Assembly: GCA_947097535.1 (NCBI GenBank)
Contig: CAMURM010000024.1
Location: forward strand, 1-11,385
Origin: an uncultured Selenomonas sp.
Lineage (GTDB): Bacteria; Bacillota; Negativicutes; Selenomonadales; Selenomonadaceae
Direction of reading: 5' to 3'
Length of the DNA stretch: 11,385 nucleotides
Position numbers and translations under genes: made by a program. Below the pieces are notes generated by a model, which did no database searches, had not been told where the DNA came from, and saw only the letters and a list, made by a program, of their open reading frames with translations. Below are positions 5,021 through 11,385 of the stretch, piece after piece (the first letter of the stretch is position 1; each line of letters opens with the position of its first letter).

Positions 5021-6529
5021 ATGAAAAAGGAACTGGATTTGACGAAGACGGTGGCGGCGCTTGCGGAGGAGTTCCCGGAGTTTCAGCAGGCGATGGCGGA
5101 GATCGGCTTTGCGGAGATAAAGAATCCGATGGTCTTGAATGTCATGGGGCGCGTCATGACCGTGCCCAAGGGCGCGGCGGTCAAGGGGATCGCGATGGAA
5201 GACGTTGTGCGCGAGCTTGAGGCGCGCGGTTTCACGATCAAGCAGGAGGCGGGCGCAGCGCATGCCTGTGGCTGCGGCGGGGCGCACGAAACGCACGCGC
5301 ACGCTGCGGGCGGCTGCGGCTGCACCGAGGGGGCGGGCGAGGCGCCGACGGGGGAGGCGGCGGAGCGCGCGGCGCATCTCAAAGGCTTCTTGCAGCGCCT
5401 TTCGGCGGGCGAGTCGCTCGATGCCGTGCGCGCCGACTTCGTCAAGGAGTTTGCGAGCGTTTCGGCGGAGGAGATTTCCGCCGCCGAGCAGCAGCTCATC
5501 GAGGGCGGCACGCCGATCCACGAGGTGCAGAAGCTCTGCGACGTCCACTCGGCGCTCTTTCACGGCCATATCGGCGGCGCGGCGCCCACCTCTGAGCCTG
5601 CGCCCGAGCTCAAGGACTTGCCTGCAGGTCATCCGCTCGTGACCCTGAATCTTGAGAACAAGGGGCTGGCGGCGCTCCTTGAGCGACTGAAAGCGGCTCT
5701 TGCGGCGGGCGATGCGCCGGCGCTCGGACGCGGGCTCGGCGAGCTCAACGCCATCTATTCGCACTACGGCAAGAAGGAGTCGCTGCTCATGACGCTCCTC
5801 TACCGCTACGGCGTGACGGGGCCCTCGGGCGTCATGTGGGGCGTGGACGACGAGATCAAGGCGGAGCTTCGCGCGCTCACGAAGTCGTTCGGCGATGGAA
5901 TCCGCGGTGAGGAGGAGCGCTATTCGGCCTTCTTCCAGCGCATCCTTGACATGATCTACAAGGAAGAGAAGATCCTCTTCCCGCTGACGCTGCGCTTCTT
6001 CACGGAGAAGGACTGGCTCATGATCTACCGCGACATGCCGGAGTTCGGCGTCGCCTTCCTCGAAGCTGCACCGAAGTGGCAGGCGGGCGAGACATACGTC
6101 AGCGACGCCGAGGCGAAGGAGCGCGCGATGCTCGCCTCCGGCAAGGTGCGCCTCTCGACGGGCGAGGTCAGCTGCAAGGAGCTTGAAGCGATCCTGAACC
6201 TCCTGCCCGTCGACATCACCTACATCGACAAGGACGAGATGCTGCGCTTCTTCTCGAACCCCGGGCAGGTCTTCGCGCGCCCGCGCCTCGCGCTGGACAG
6301 CAAGGTTTACAACTGCCACCCCGTGAACATCGTGCCGATCATCGAGCAGCTCGTCGCCGACTTCAAGGCGAAGAAGCGCGACCGCATGGAAATCTACCGC
6401 TACATCAAGGGCAAGCCCGTCGGCGTGCGCTACCTCGCGATTTACGACGAAAACGGCGAATACACGGGCGCCGTGGAGCTCGTCGAAGACTTCTCGACGG
6501 CGCTCGAAAATTTCGGCGAAAAGAAGTGA
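5021..6529 (+). CDS. DUF438 protein with DUF1858-like, hemerythrin-like and PAS domains
   Basis: A 502-residue cytoplasmic protein; homologues are common in anaerobes and are thought to sense or handle oxygen, nitric oxide or redox stress, but the activity is not settled. Domains in order: DUF1858-like (about 3-75); a Cys/His-rich linker with Cys83, 85, 99, 101 and His81, 89, 92, 94; DUF438 (about 115-185); a hemerythrin-like four-helix domain (about 203-335) with His204 (GHPL), HYGKKE (248-253) and KEEKILFP (314-321) as candidate diiron or haem ligands; and a PAS-like domain (about 385-495) containing YNCHPV (430-435) and the final strand GAVELVEDF. The start at 5021 is chosen for AGGAG 9 nt upstream; the in-frame ATG at 4943 lies ahead of the -10 box. 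The gene is single, with a terminator at 6577-6621. Confidence 0.9.
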   Translation: MKKELDLTKTVAALAEEFPEFQQAMAEIGFAEIKNPMVLNVMGRVMTVPKGAAVKGIAMEDVVRELEARGFTIKQEAGAAHACGCGGAHETHAHAAGGCGCTEGAGEAPTGEAAERAAHLKGFLQRLSAGESLDAVRADFVKEFASVSAEEISAAEQQLIEGGTPIHEVQKLCDVHSALFHGHIGGAAPTSEPAPELKDLPAGHPLVTLNLENKGLAALLERLKAALAAGDAPALGRGLGELNAIYSHYGKKESLLMTLLYRYGVTGPSGVMWGVDDEIKAELRALTKSFGDGIRGEEERYSAFFQRILDMIYKEEKILFPLTLRFFTEKDWLMIYRDMPEFGVAFLEAAPKWQAGETYVSDAEAKERAMLASGKVRLSTGEVSCKELEAILNLLPVDITYIDKDEMLRFFSNPGQVFARPRLALDSKVYNCHPVNIVPIIEQLVADFKAKKRDRMEIYRYIKGKPVGVRYLAIYDENGEYTGAVELVEDFSTALENFGEKK

Positions 6530-6576
6530 CGGCGCCCTGCGCGAGGCGATAACGCAAAGATAAAGATAAAGAACAT

Positions 6577-6621
6577 AGAAGCCTTCGACGGACAATCGTT
6601 CATCGGGGGCTTCTGCTTTTT
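6577..6621 (+). terminator. Terminator after the DUF438 gene
   Basis: AGAAGCC (6577-6583) pairs with GGCTTCT (6608-6614), and GCTTTTT follows. The 24-nt loop is long, so the hairpin is of moderate quality, but its place 48 nt after the stop codon fits. Confidence 0.6.
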
Positions 6622-6658
6622 GCGCGCTTGTATGGCGATCGCTCATCTGCTCGGCACC

Positions 6659-6710
6659 TTTTTGTCCGGAAACTGGCGTTTGTGCGCGTGCCTTGTTGCG
6701 GGGACAAAAA
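6659..6710. repeat. Inverted repeat TTTTTGTCC / GGACAAAAA
   Basis: TTTTTGTCC (6659-6667) and GGACAAAAA (6702-6710) are perfect reverse complements separated by 34 nt. This is too A-rich at the 3' end to be a plus-strand terminator; it could be a protein-binding site or a leftover of an insertion. Confidence 0.55.
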
Positions 6711-6890
6711 ACTTACGGATTTTCTAGGAGGAAGCTCTTAAATTCATACCGTCCCTTAAAAAATAACAGGATTTAATTAGGAAAAAAGGCGTACTTGTGG
6801 TAATATATACAACGAAGATTAATTCATAGATTTTGACAAGATGCCCCTGTGTGTTCGCGCAGCAGCGGGAAATGGAAGCAAATGGAACGG

Positions 6891-6901
6891 ATTTTAGGAG
6901 G
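6891..6901 (+). promoter_or_regulatory. Ribosome binding site of TpsB
   Basis: AGGAGG at 6896-6901 is a full anti-SD match. It lies 4 nt before ATG 6906 and 10 nt before ATG 6912, both in frame, so either start is possible; an upstream in-frame ATG at 6849 lacks such a site and would place 19 non-signal-like residues in front. Confidence 0.7.
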
Positions 6902-6905
6902 AATA

Positions 6906-8741
6906 ATGCGGATGGATAAGCAAGATTCACGGACGAGATGCGATAGGTCTTTCGGCGCAAGGAAACGCACGGCGCTGCATTTTGCCGTTGCCCTCGCGCT
7001 CGTGGGCGCTTCGCTCGTTCCTCCTGCTGCAGCGGCTGCGGATGCCTCTCGTGACGAGCAGGCGGCGATGTTGCGTGCAGCGGCGGGCGAAGCGCCGATG
7101 ATGGGCACGAGCGCGACGAATGTGCCGGCGACCGAGGGGACAGGCGATGCCGAGTCGCCGGCATCGGCAGGAGCGGCGGCAGAAGCCTCCGCGCCGACCG
7201 TGGGGCAGAGCGGCGTGGAAGCCGCTGCGTCACGGCAGGCGCAGGAGAGCGCGATCCTCGTGCGCCGCTATACGTTCTCGGGCGAGAACCCCGTGACGGA
7301 CGAGGAGCTTCGCACGCTCTTAAAGCCGCACAAGCTCAAGTACGCGCGTCTCGCCGACCTCGAAGAGCAGGCGGCGGAGGTCACGAAATACCTGCGTTCC
7401 AAAGGGTACTTCGTCGCCTTCGCCTACCTCGCGCCGCAGGACTTCGCGGAGGGCACGGTCGACTTCACGATCGTGCCTGGGCACTACGATAAAATCATCG
7501 TAAACAATAACTCCTATTTGACAGAAAATGCCATTCGGCGCGAGATGGGGCTTTCTTCGGGCGAACTCGTGAAGAAGGAAGCGCTCAATCGCGGCGTCTG
7601 GCTGACGAACGACCTTTCGCGCGTCGAGGCGCGCACGCAGATCAAGGCGGGCAGCCGTCAGGGCACGTCGGACATCGTCATCGACGTCAAGAACAAGGGC
7701 AACCGCATGTGGGGCTACGTCGGCGTCGACAACGGCGGCTACCGCTACACGGGACGCTACCAGTACAGCGCCTTCTTCAACTACGCGAGTCCGTTTCGCG
7801 AGGGCGACCTCTTCTCCGTCGGCGGCATCGTGTCGAACGGCGGCATGTGGTCGGGCTCGGCTTCCTACTCGACGCCGCTCGCCAAGCAGGGCGAGCGCGT
7901 CGGCGTCAGCTACGCACGCTCGCACTACACGCTGGGCGGCGCGTTCTCTGCGCTCGACTACACGGGCACGTCGGAGACCGTGAGCCTTTGGTGGCAGCAC
8001 AACTTCCGGCGCAGCCGCGACCTCAACCTCTACGGCACGCTGCGCTTCGACTGGAAGGATCTTGAGGACGAAGCGAAGGGCATGGCGTACAAGAATCCCA
8101 AGGGAGCGAAAAACTGGGTCATCGGCATCAACGGCGACAACCTCGACCATATCTGGACGGGCGGCCGCAACACCTTCGCGCTCAATTACACGTATGGCGA
8201 CCTCTCCATCGACGATGAAGTGCAGCGCCGGTACGATGCCGCTACCGCGCGGACGGCAGGTCATTTCGGCAAGTGGAATCTGAACTTGACGCGCCTGCAG
8301 CACATAGACGATCGTCTCTCGCTCTACCTCTCGTACAGCCGCCAGTGGGCGAACAAGAACCTCGATTCCTCGGAGAAATTCTCGCTCGGCGGGCCTTACG
8401 GCGTACGCGCCTACCCCGTCGGCGAAGCCGCGGGCGACGACGGCTGGCGCTGGACTTCGGAGCTTCGCTGGAACTTGCCGACGCGCGAGGGTGACGAGAA
8501 TATGTGGCAGCTCATTGCCTTCGTCGACGGCGGTCATGTAGGGCTTTACCACGACGGTTGGTCGGGCTATACAGGGCCGCAGAGCCGCAGCCTCTACGGC
8601 GCGGGCGTCGGTGTGAATTGGAGCAATCAGGCGAACTGGGTCGCGCATCTGCACTACGCTTGGAAGATCGGCCATGAAGAGGCGGTCTCCGACACGGATC
8701 GCAGCGGCAGGTTCTGGTTCCAACTGTATAAATTCTTCTAA
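6906..8741 (+). CDS. TpsB outer-membrane transporter of a two-partner secretion system (ShlB/FhaC/HecB family)
   Basis: An outer-membrane Omp85-superfamily pore expected to recognise the TpsA protein encoded next and export it to the cell surface. A signal peptide occupies about residues 1-44 (basic region ARKR, hydrophobic core ALHFAVALALVGASLV, Ala-rich end). An Ala/Gly-rich linker runs to about 115. POTRA-type domains follow: the first from about 116 (ILVRRYTFSG, later LRSKGYFVAFAYL and VDFTIVPGHYDKI), the second to about 260. The rest is a beta-barrel with alternating aromatic strands, the conserved loop motif GGPYGVRAYPVGE (VRAY at 500-503, equivalent to VRGY/F in FhaC) and a C-terminal strand ending in KFF, the usual terminal Phe of barrel proteins. 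Start 6906 gives 611 residues, with AGGAGG 4 nt upstream; ATG 6912 (spacing 10) is an alternative. TpsA follows 144 bp downstream. Confidence 0.93.
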   Translation: MRMDKQDSRTRCDRSFGARKRTALHFAVALALVGASLVPPAAAAADASRDEQAAMLRAAAGEAPMMGTSATNVPATEGTGDAESPASAGAAAEASAPTVGQSGVEAAASRQAQESAILVRRYTFSGENPVTDEELRTLLKPHKLKYARLADLEEQAAEVTKYLRSKGYFVAFAYLAPQDFAEGTVDFTIVPGHYDKIIVNNNSYLTENAIRREMGLSSGELVKKEALNRGVWLTNDLSRVEARTQIKAGSRQGTSDIVIDVKNKGNRMWGYVGVDNGGYRYTGRYQYSAFFNYASPFREGDLFSVGGIVSNGGMWSGSASYSTPLAKQGERVGVSYARSHYTLGGAFSALDYTGTSETVSLWWQHNFRRSRDLNLYGTLRFDWKDLEDEAKGMAYKNPKGAKNWVIGINGDNLDHIWTGGRNTFALNYTYGDLSIDDEVQRRYDAATARTAGHFGKWNLNLTRLQHIDDRLSLYLSYSRQWANKNLDSSEKFSLGGPYGVRAYPVGEAAGDDGWRWTSELRWNLPTREGDENMWQLIAFVDGGHVGLYHDGWSGYTGPQSRSLYGAGVGVNWSNQANWVAHLHYAWKIGHEEAVSDTDRSGRFWFQLYKFF

Positions 8742-8781
8742 AGCCGGGCGGTCGGCATGGCTTGACTTCTCGGACGTTCAA

Positions 8782-8850
8782 GGGAAACGCTGATAAAATG
8801 AAGTCGCCCAGATGTGTGAAGATGGGTGGCTGAATTTATCAGTGATTCCC
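8782..8850. mobile_element. 69-bp MITE-like imperfect palindrome between tpsB and tpsA
   Basis: The ends GGGAAACGCTGATAAA (8782-8797) and the complement of 8835-8850 (GGGAATCACTGATAAA) match at 14 of 16 positions, and similarity continues weakly inward. The right half is identical over 36 bp to 4885-4920. CAA flanks both ends (8779-8781 and 8851-8853), possibly a 3-bp target duplication. It encodes nothing obvious. In the operon transcript it would form a long hairpin ending 35 nt before the TpsA start, where it could affect mRNA stability or readthrough. It may be a non-autonomous transposon derivative; the parent element is not in the window. Confidence 0.6.
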
Positions 8851-8885
8851 CAATATCGGTTTCAGACGAAAAAGGAGAAATACCC

Positions 8886-11385
8886 ATGCGCTTCATGAAA
8901 AAGCAGCGCCGCGTGCGGAAAGAGCGCGGCGAGAGCAATCCCTTCCTGCTGCGCCTGCAGGAGAACGTGCGCCGCGCCCTCTTGGGCGGCGTCGGCATCG
9001 TGGCGGCGGGCGCAGCCCTCGTTGGTACGAGCAGCCCTGCCAGCGCCTTGCCGCAGGGCGGCGAAGTCGCGGCGGGCGCTGCCGACATCGCCAAGAGCCA
9101 AGCGGAGATGGCGATTCATCAGGCGACTGAGAACGCCGTCATCAACTGGCAGAGCTTCAACATCGCGGCAAACGAGCGCGTCAATATCTATCAGCCGAAT
9201 GCTCAGGCAGCTCTGCTGAACCGTGTGCTCGGGGGGAATCCCTCCGAGATCTTCGGCACGCTCACGGCGAATGGGCGCGTCTTCCTCGTCAACCCGGCGG
9301 GCGTCCTTTTTGCGCCTGGCGCACAGGTCGATGCGGGCGCGATCGCAGCCTCGACGATGAATATTACGAACGCCGATTTCATGGCGGGCAAGTATGCCTT
9401 CGTTGGCACGCCGAATGACGGCAAGGTCATCAATCGCGGCACGCTTCGTGCGGCGGATGCGGGCGCAGTCGCGCTTCTCGGCAAGGACGTCGTCAATGAA
9501 GGCGTCATCGTCGCCAAGAAGGGCGCGGCAGTCCTTGCGGCGGCAGACGCCGTATCGCTCGACTTCACGGGCGACGGCAAGGTCGCGGTCGTGCCGTCGA
9601 AAGCGGCGCTGGAGCAGAGCGTCACAAACAAGGGCATCGTTGAAGCGGACGGAGGACTCGTCTTCATGACAGCGGCGACGGGCGACGCGCTCGTTTCCTC
9701 TGCCGTCAATCAGGAAGGCGTCGTGCGTGCCGCGAGCCTGGACGGCAAGGCGGGCGCAATCCGCATGACGGCGAACGACGTGCGCCTTGCCGCAGGCAGC
9801 GTGACGGATGTGAGCGGCGCTGCAGCCGGCACGGTCGAGATCGGCGGCGGCTGGCAGGGCGCGGGCGATCTCGCGCACGCCGAGAATGTCACGGTCGAGC
9901 GCGGCGCGGCTCTGCGTGCCGATGCGACGGCAGCGGATGCCGCGGGCGGCACGGTCGCCGTCTGGTCGGACGGCACGACGAAGTTTGCGGGCGAGATCAC
10001 GGCACGCGGCAAGGGCATAGGCGCGGGCGGCGCGGTCGAGACCTCGGGCAAGAAGGTGCAGATCACAGGAAGCGTCGATGCTTCGTCCGAAGCGGGCAAG
10101 GGCGGCGAATGGCTCATTGATCCCGGCGATATTGAGGTCAAGACGCGTGCGGCGGGCGATCCCGAAGCCGGCTCTCAGGCGGATGTGCAGACCGTCACCA
10201 ATTCGCTGAACAGCGGTACATCGGTAACCATTCAGACGGCGAACCTCACGGGCAACAATGATAACTTCATCAAGGTGCAGGACGCGATCACAAAGACGGC
10301 GGGCGGCGATGCGACGCTCTCGCTCAAGGCGACGGGCAACATCAGCATCAATGCCGACATCAAGTCGACGGCGGGCGCGCTCCATCTCGACGTCCTTTCC
10401 GATACGAATGGACGCGCGGGCGGCAATATCAGCGTGGCAGACGGCGTGCAGATCAAGACGCGCGGCGGCAATGTCAAGCTCGGCGGCGGTCTTACCGAGA
10501 ACGGCATAGGCTTTGCGAACTCGCCGAACACAGGCGTCTCCGGCATCGATCTCGGCAGCGCCACGATCAGCACAACCTCTTTTAGTGCCTTGGACGGCAG
10601 TATCGAGATGGCGGGCAGCACGACGACGGCGGCGGCGGGCGTCAAGCTCGCGGGCACGCAGATTGATGTGGGCGCGGGCAAGGTCACGATCGTCGGCAAG
10701 TCCCAGAGTGGCAAGGGCATTGAACTCAATGCTGCAGCAGCCATCACGGCGAGCGATGTCGAGCTGCGCACGGATTCGCTCACGCTGGACGGCACGATCT
10801 CGAATCCCGGCATCCCCGGAAACACGGCGCAGATCCGGACGCTCACGGACGGCAAGACCATCAACTTCGGCACGGGTTCGGGCGGGCTTGACCTTGCGGG
10901 CGATACCTTTACGAGCGGGGGCAAGATACGGAATTTCGGCTGGAACATCGTCGGCGACGCAGATCAGAAGGCGGATATCACGGTGAACGGCGTGACGACA
11001 GACCGTAACCTCTGGATCTACACGGGCGCGGGCAAGCTGACGGTCGGCGGCGCAGTCACGGTCTCGCCGAGTCGTAGACTGACGCTTGGCTCGAAGAACG
11101 CCATCGAAGGCACGGGCGTCCTCACGGCGGACGAGCTCCAGCTCAAAGCGCATGAGGCGAAGGTCAGTCTCACGGGCGCCAATCTCCTCGGCAAGCTCGA
11201 CGGCAAGGCGAAGGAGATGGTATTCAAGAACGCCACGAATCTCACCATCGGCGAAGAACTGGGCTTTGTCACGACAACGGGCGGCGCGGATATCGACGTC
11301 ACGGGCGATTTGACCGTTGGCGCGTACGGCATGACAAACGCAGCGGGCGCGATGAAGCTCAAGGCGAGCGGCACGCTCAAGCTCG
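8886..11385 (+). CDS. TpsA exoprotein, filamentous-haemagglutinin-like (3' end beyond window)
   Basis: A large secreted or surface beta-helical protein, substrate of the TpsB encoded just upstream; adhesin is the likely role, but the functional C-terminal part is not in view. There are 833 complete codons visible with no stop. A long signal peptide (1-54) has a basic start (KKQRRVRKER), the hydrophobic stretch ALLGGVGIVAAGAALVG (31-47) and probable cleavage after PASA (51-54). The TPS secretion domain follows, with the conserved NWQSFNIA (87-94) and the NPxG motif VNPAGVLFAPGA (135-146). Later come the haemagglutinin-type motifs VAVWSDGTTKFAGEI and ETSGK, then WLIDPGDIEV (409-418), after which Gly/Thr/Asp-rich beta-helix repeats continue to the edge. 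AAGGAG lies 11 nt before the ATG; a second ATG at 8895 is a weaker alternative. Confidence 0.92.
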   Translation, partial: MRFMKKQRRVRKERGESNPFLLRLQENVRRALLGGVGIVAAGAALVGTSSPASALPQGGEVAAGAADIAKSQAEMAIHQATENAVINWQSFNIAANERVNIYQPNAQAALLNRVLGGNPSEIFGTLTANGRVFLVNPAGVLFAPGAQVDAGAIAASTMNITNADFMAGKYAFVGTPNDGKVINRGTLRAADAGAVALLGKDVVNEGVIVAKKGAAVLAAADAVSLDFTGDGKVAVVPSKAALEQSVTNKGIVEADGGLVFMTAATGDALVSSAVNQEGVVRAASLDGKAGAIRMTANDVRLAAGSVTDVSGAAAGTVEIGGGWQGAGDLAHAENVTVERGAALRADATAADAAGGTVAVWSDGTTKFAGEITARGKGIGAGGAVETSGKKVQITGSVDASSEAGKGGEWLIDPGDIEVKTRAAGDPEAGSQADVQTVTNSLNSGTSVTIQTANLTGNNDNFIKVQDAITKTAGGDATLSLKATGNISINADIKSTAGALHLDVLSDTNGRAGGNISVADGVQIKTRGGNVKLGGGLTENGIGFANSPNTGVSGIDLGSATISTTSFSALDGSIEMAGSTTTAAAGVKLAGTQIDVGAGKVTIVGKSQSGKGIELNAAAAITASDVELRTDSLTLDGTISNPGIPGNTAQIRTLTDGKTINFGTGSGGLDLAGDTFTSGGKIRNFGWNIVGDADQKADITVNGVTTDRNLWIYTGAGKLTVGGAVTVSPSRRLTLGSKNAIEGTGVLTADELQLKAHEAKVSLTGANLLGKLDGKAKEMVFKNATNLTIGEELGFVTTTGGADIDVTGDLTVGAYGMTNAAGAMKLKASGTLKL

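Larger units (their letters stand above)
6622..6905 (+). other. AT-richer leader of the two-partner secretion operon (no gene seen)
   Basis: This stretch has no convincing coding region on either strand. It holds a 9-bp inverted repeat (6659-6710), an orphan Shine-Dalgarno segment at 6715-6733 that nearly copies the one before TpsB, and an AT-rich part (6735-6840) likely to contain the operon promoter. The best candidate is an extended -10, TGGTAATAT (6798-6806), with only a weak -35 (TAGGAA, 6778-6783). If that promoter is used, the 5' untranslated leader is about 90 nt. Confidence 0.5.

Noticed and set aside
5015..6646. 543-codon minus-strand open frame antisense to the DUF438 gene
   Set aside because: Its composition (Arg/Leu/Ala-rich) mirrors the plus-strand codons, and the plus frame has recognisable domains and a ribosome site.
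7320..8723. 467-codon minus-strand open frame antisense to tpsB
   Set aside because: No motifs or membrane pattern; the plus frame encodes a clear TpsB.
8741..8763. AAGCC/GGCTT hairpin just after tpsB as a terminator
   Set aside because: Stem is only 5 bp with no T-run, and tpsA is expected to be co-transcribed.
8862..11153. 763-codon minus-strand open frame antisense to tpsA
   Set aside because: It is a shadow of the GC-rich tpsA frame: the product is Arg/Ala/Asp-rich without domain patterns, while the plus frame shows a signal peptide and TPS motifs.

Overview
The window looks like a chromosomal segment of a GC-rich diderm Firmicute, most plausibly a Selenomonas-like member of the Negativicutes. 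This is an inference from three things seen together: strong AGGAGG ribosome binding sites with clean sigma-A-type promoters, protein families common in anaerobic Firmicutes (CadA-type metal ATPase, DUF438/hemerythrin protein, KilA-N protein), and a two-partner secretion pair that needs an outer membrane. No rRNA, tRNA, CRISPR array or intact insertion sequence was seen.

Left part, minus strand (1-1870): a metal-efflux operon. A 72-residue soluble HMA metal-binding protein (1529-1747) is followed by a P1B-type metal-transporting ATPase (start GTG at 1254, cut by the left edge). A consensus promoter and an operator-like inverted repeat precede the HMA gene. The 274 bp between the two genes is almost filled by two tandem 118-bp units, each with conserved flanks and a 30-nt variable core.

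1871-3345, minus strand: a PepSY-associated transmembrane protein (2002-3234) with its own TTGACA-17-TATTCT promoter and a hairpin terminator.

3346-4745, minus strand: a two-gene cassette, a Xre-family regulator translationally coupled (ATGA overlap) to a KilA-N domain protein. It is visibly less GC-rich than its surroundings and has palindromes at its promoter, so it looks like an acquired phage- or element-derived module.

4746-6905: a divergent intergenic region with a 36-bp repeat copy, then a DUF1858-DUF438-hemerythrin-PAS protein (5021-6529) on the plus strand, ending in a terminator. A 376-bp AT-richer leader follows, with an inverted repeat and an orphan copy of a Shine-Dalgarno segment.

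6906-11385, plus strand: a two-partner secretion operon. TpsB, an outer-membrane Omp85-family transporter with POTRA domains, is followed after 144 bp by TpsA, a filamentous-haemagglutinin-like exoprotein that runs off the right edge. A 69-bp imperfect palindrome resembling a miniature inverted-repeat element sits between them and shares 36 identical bp with the repeat upstream of the DUF438 gene.
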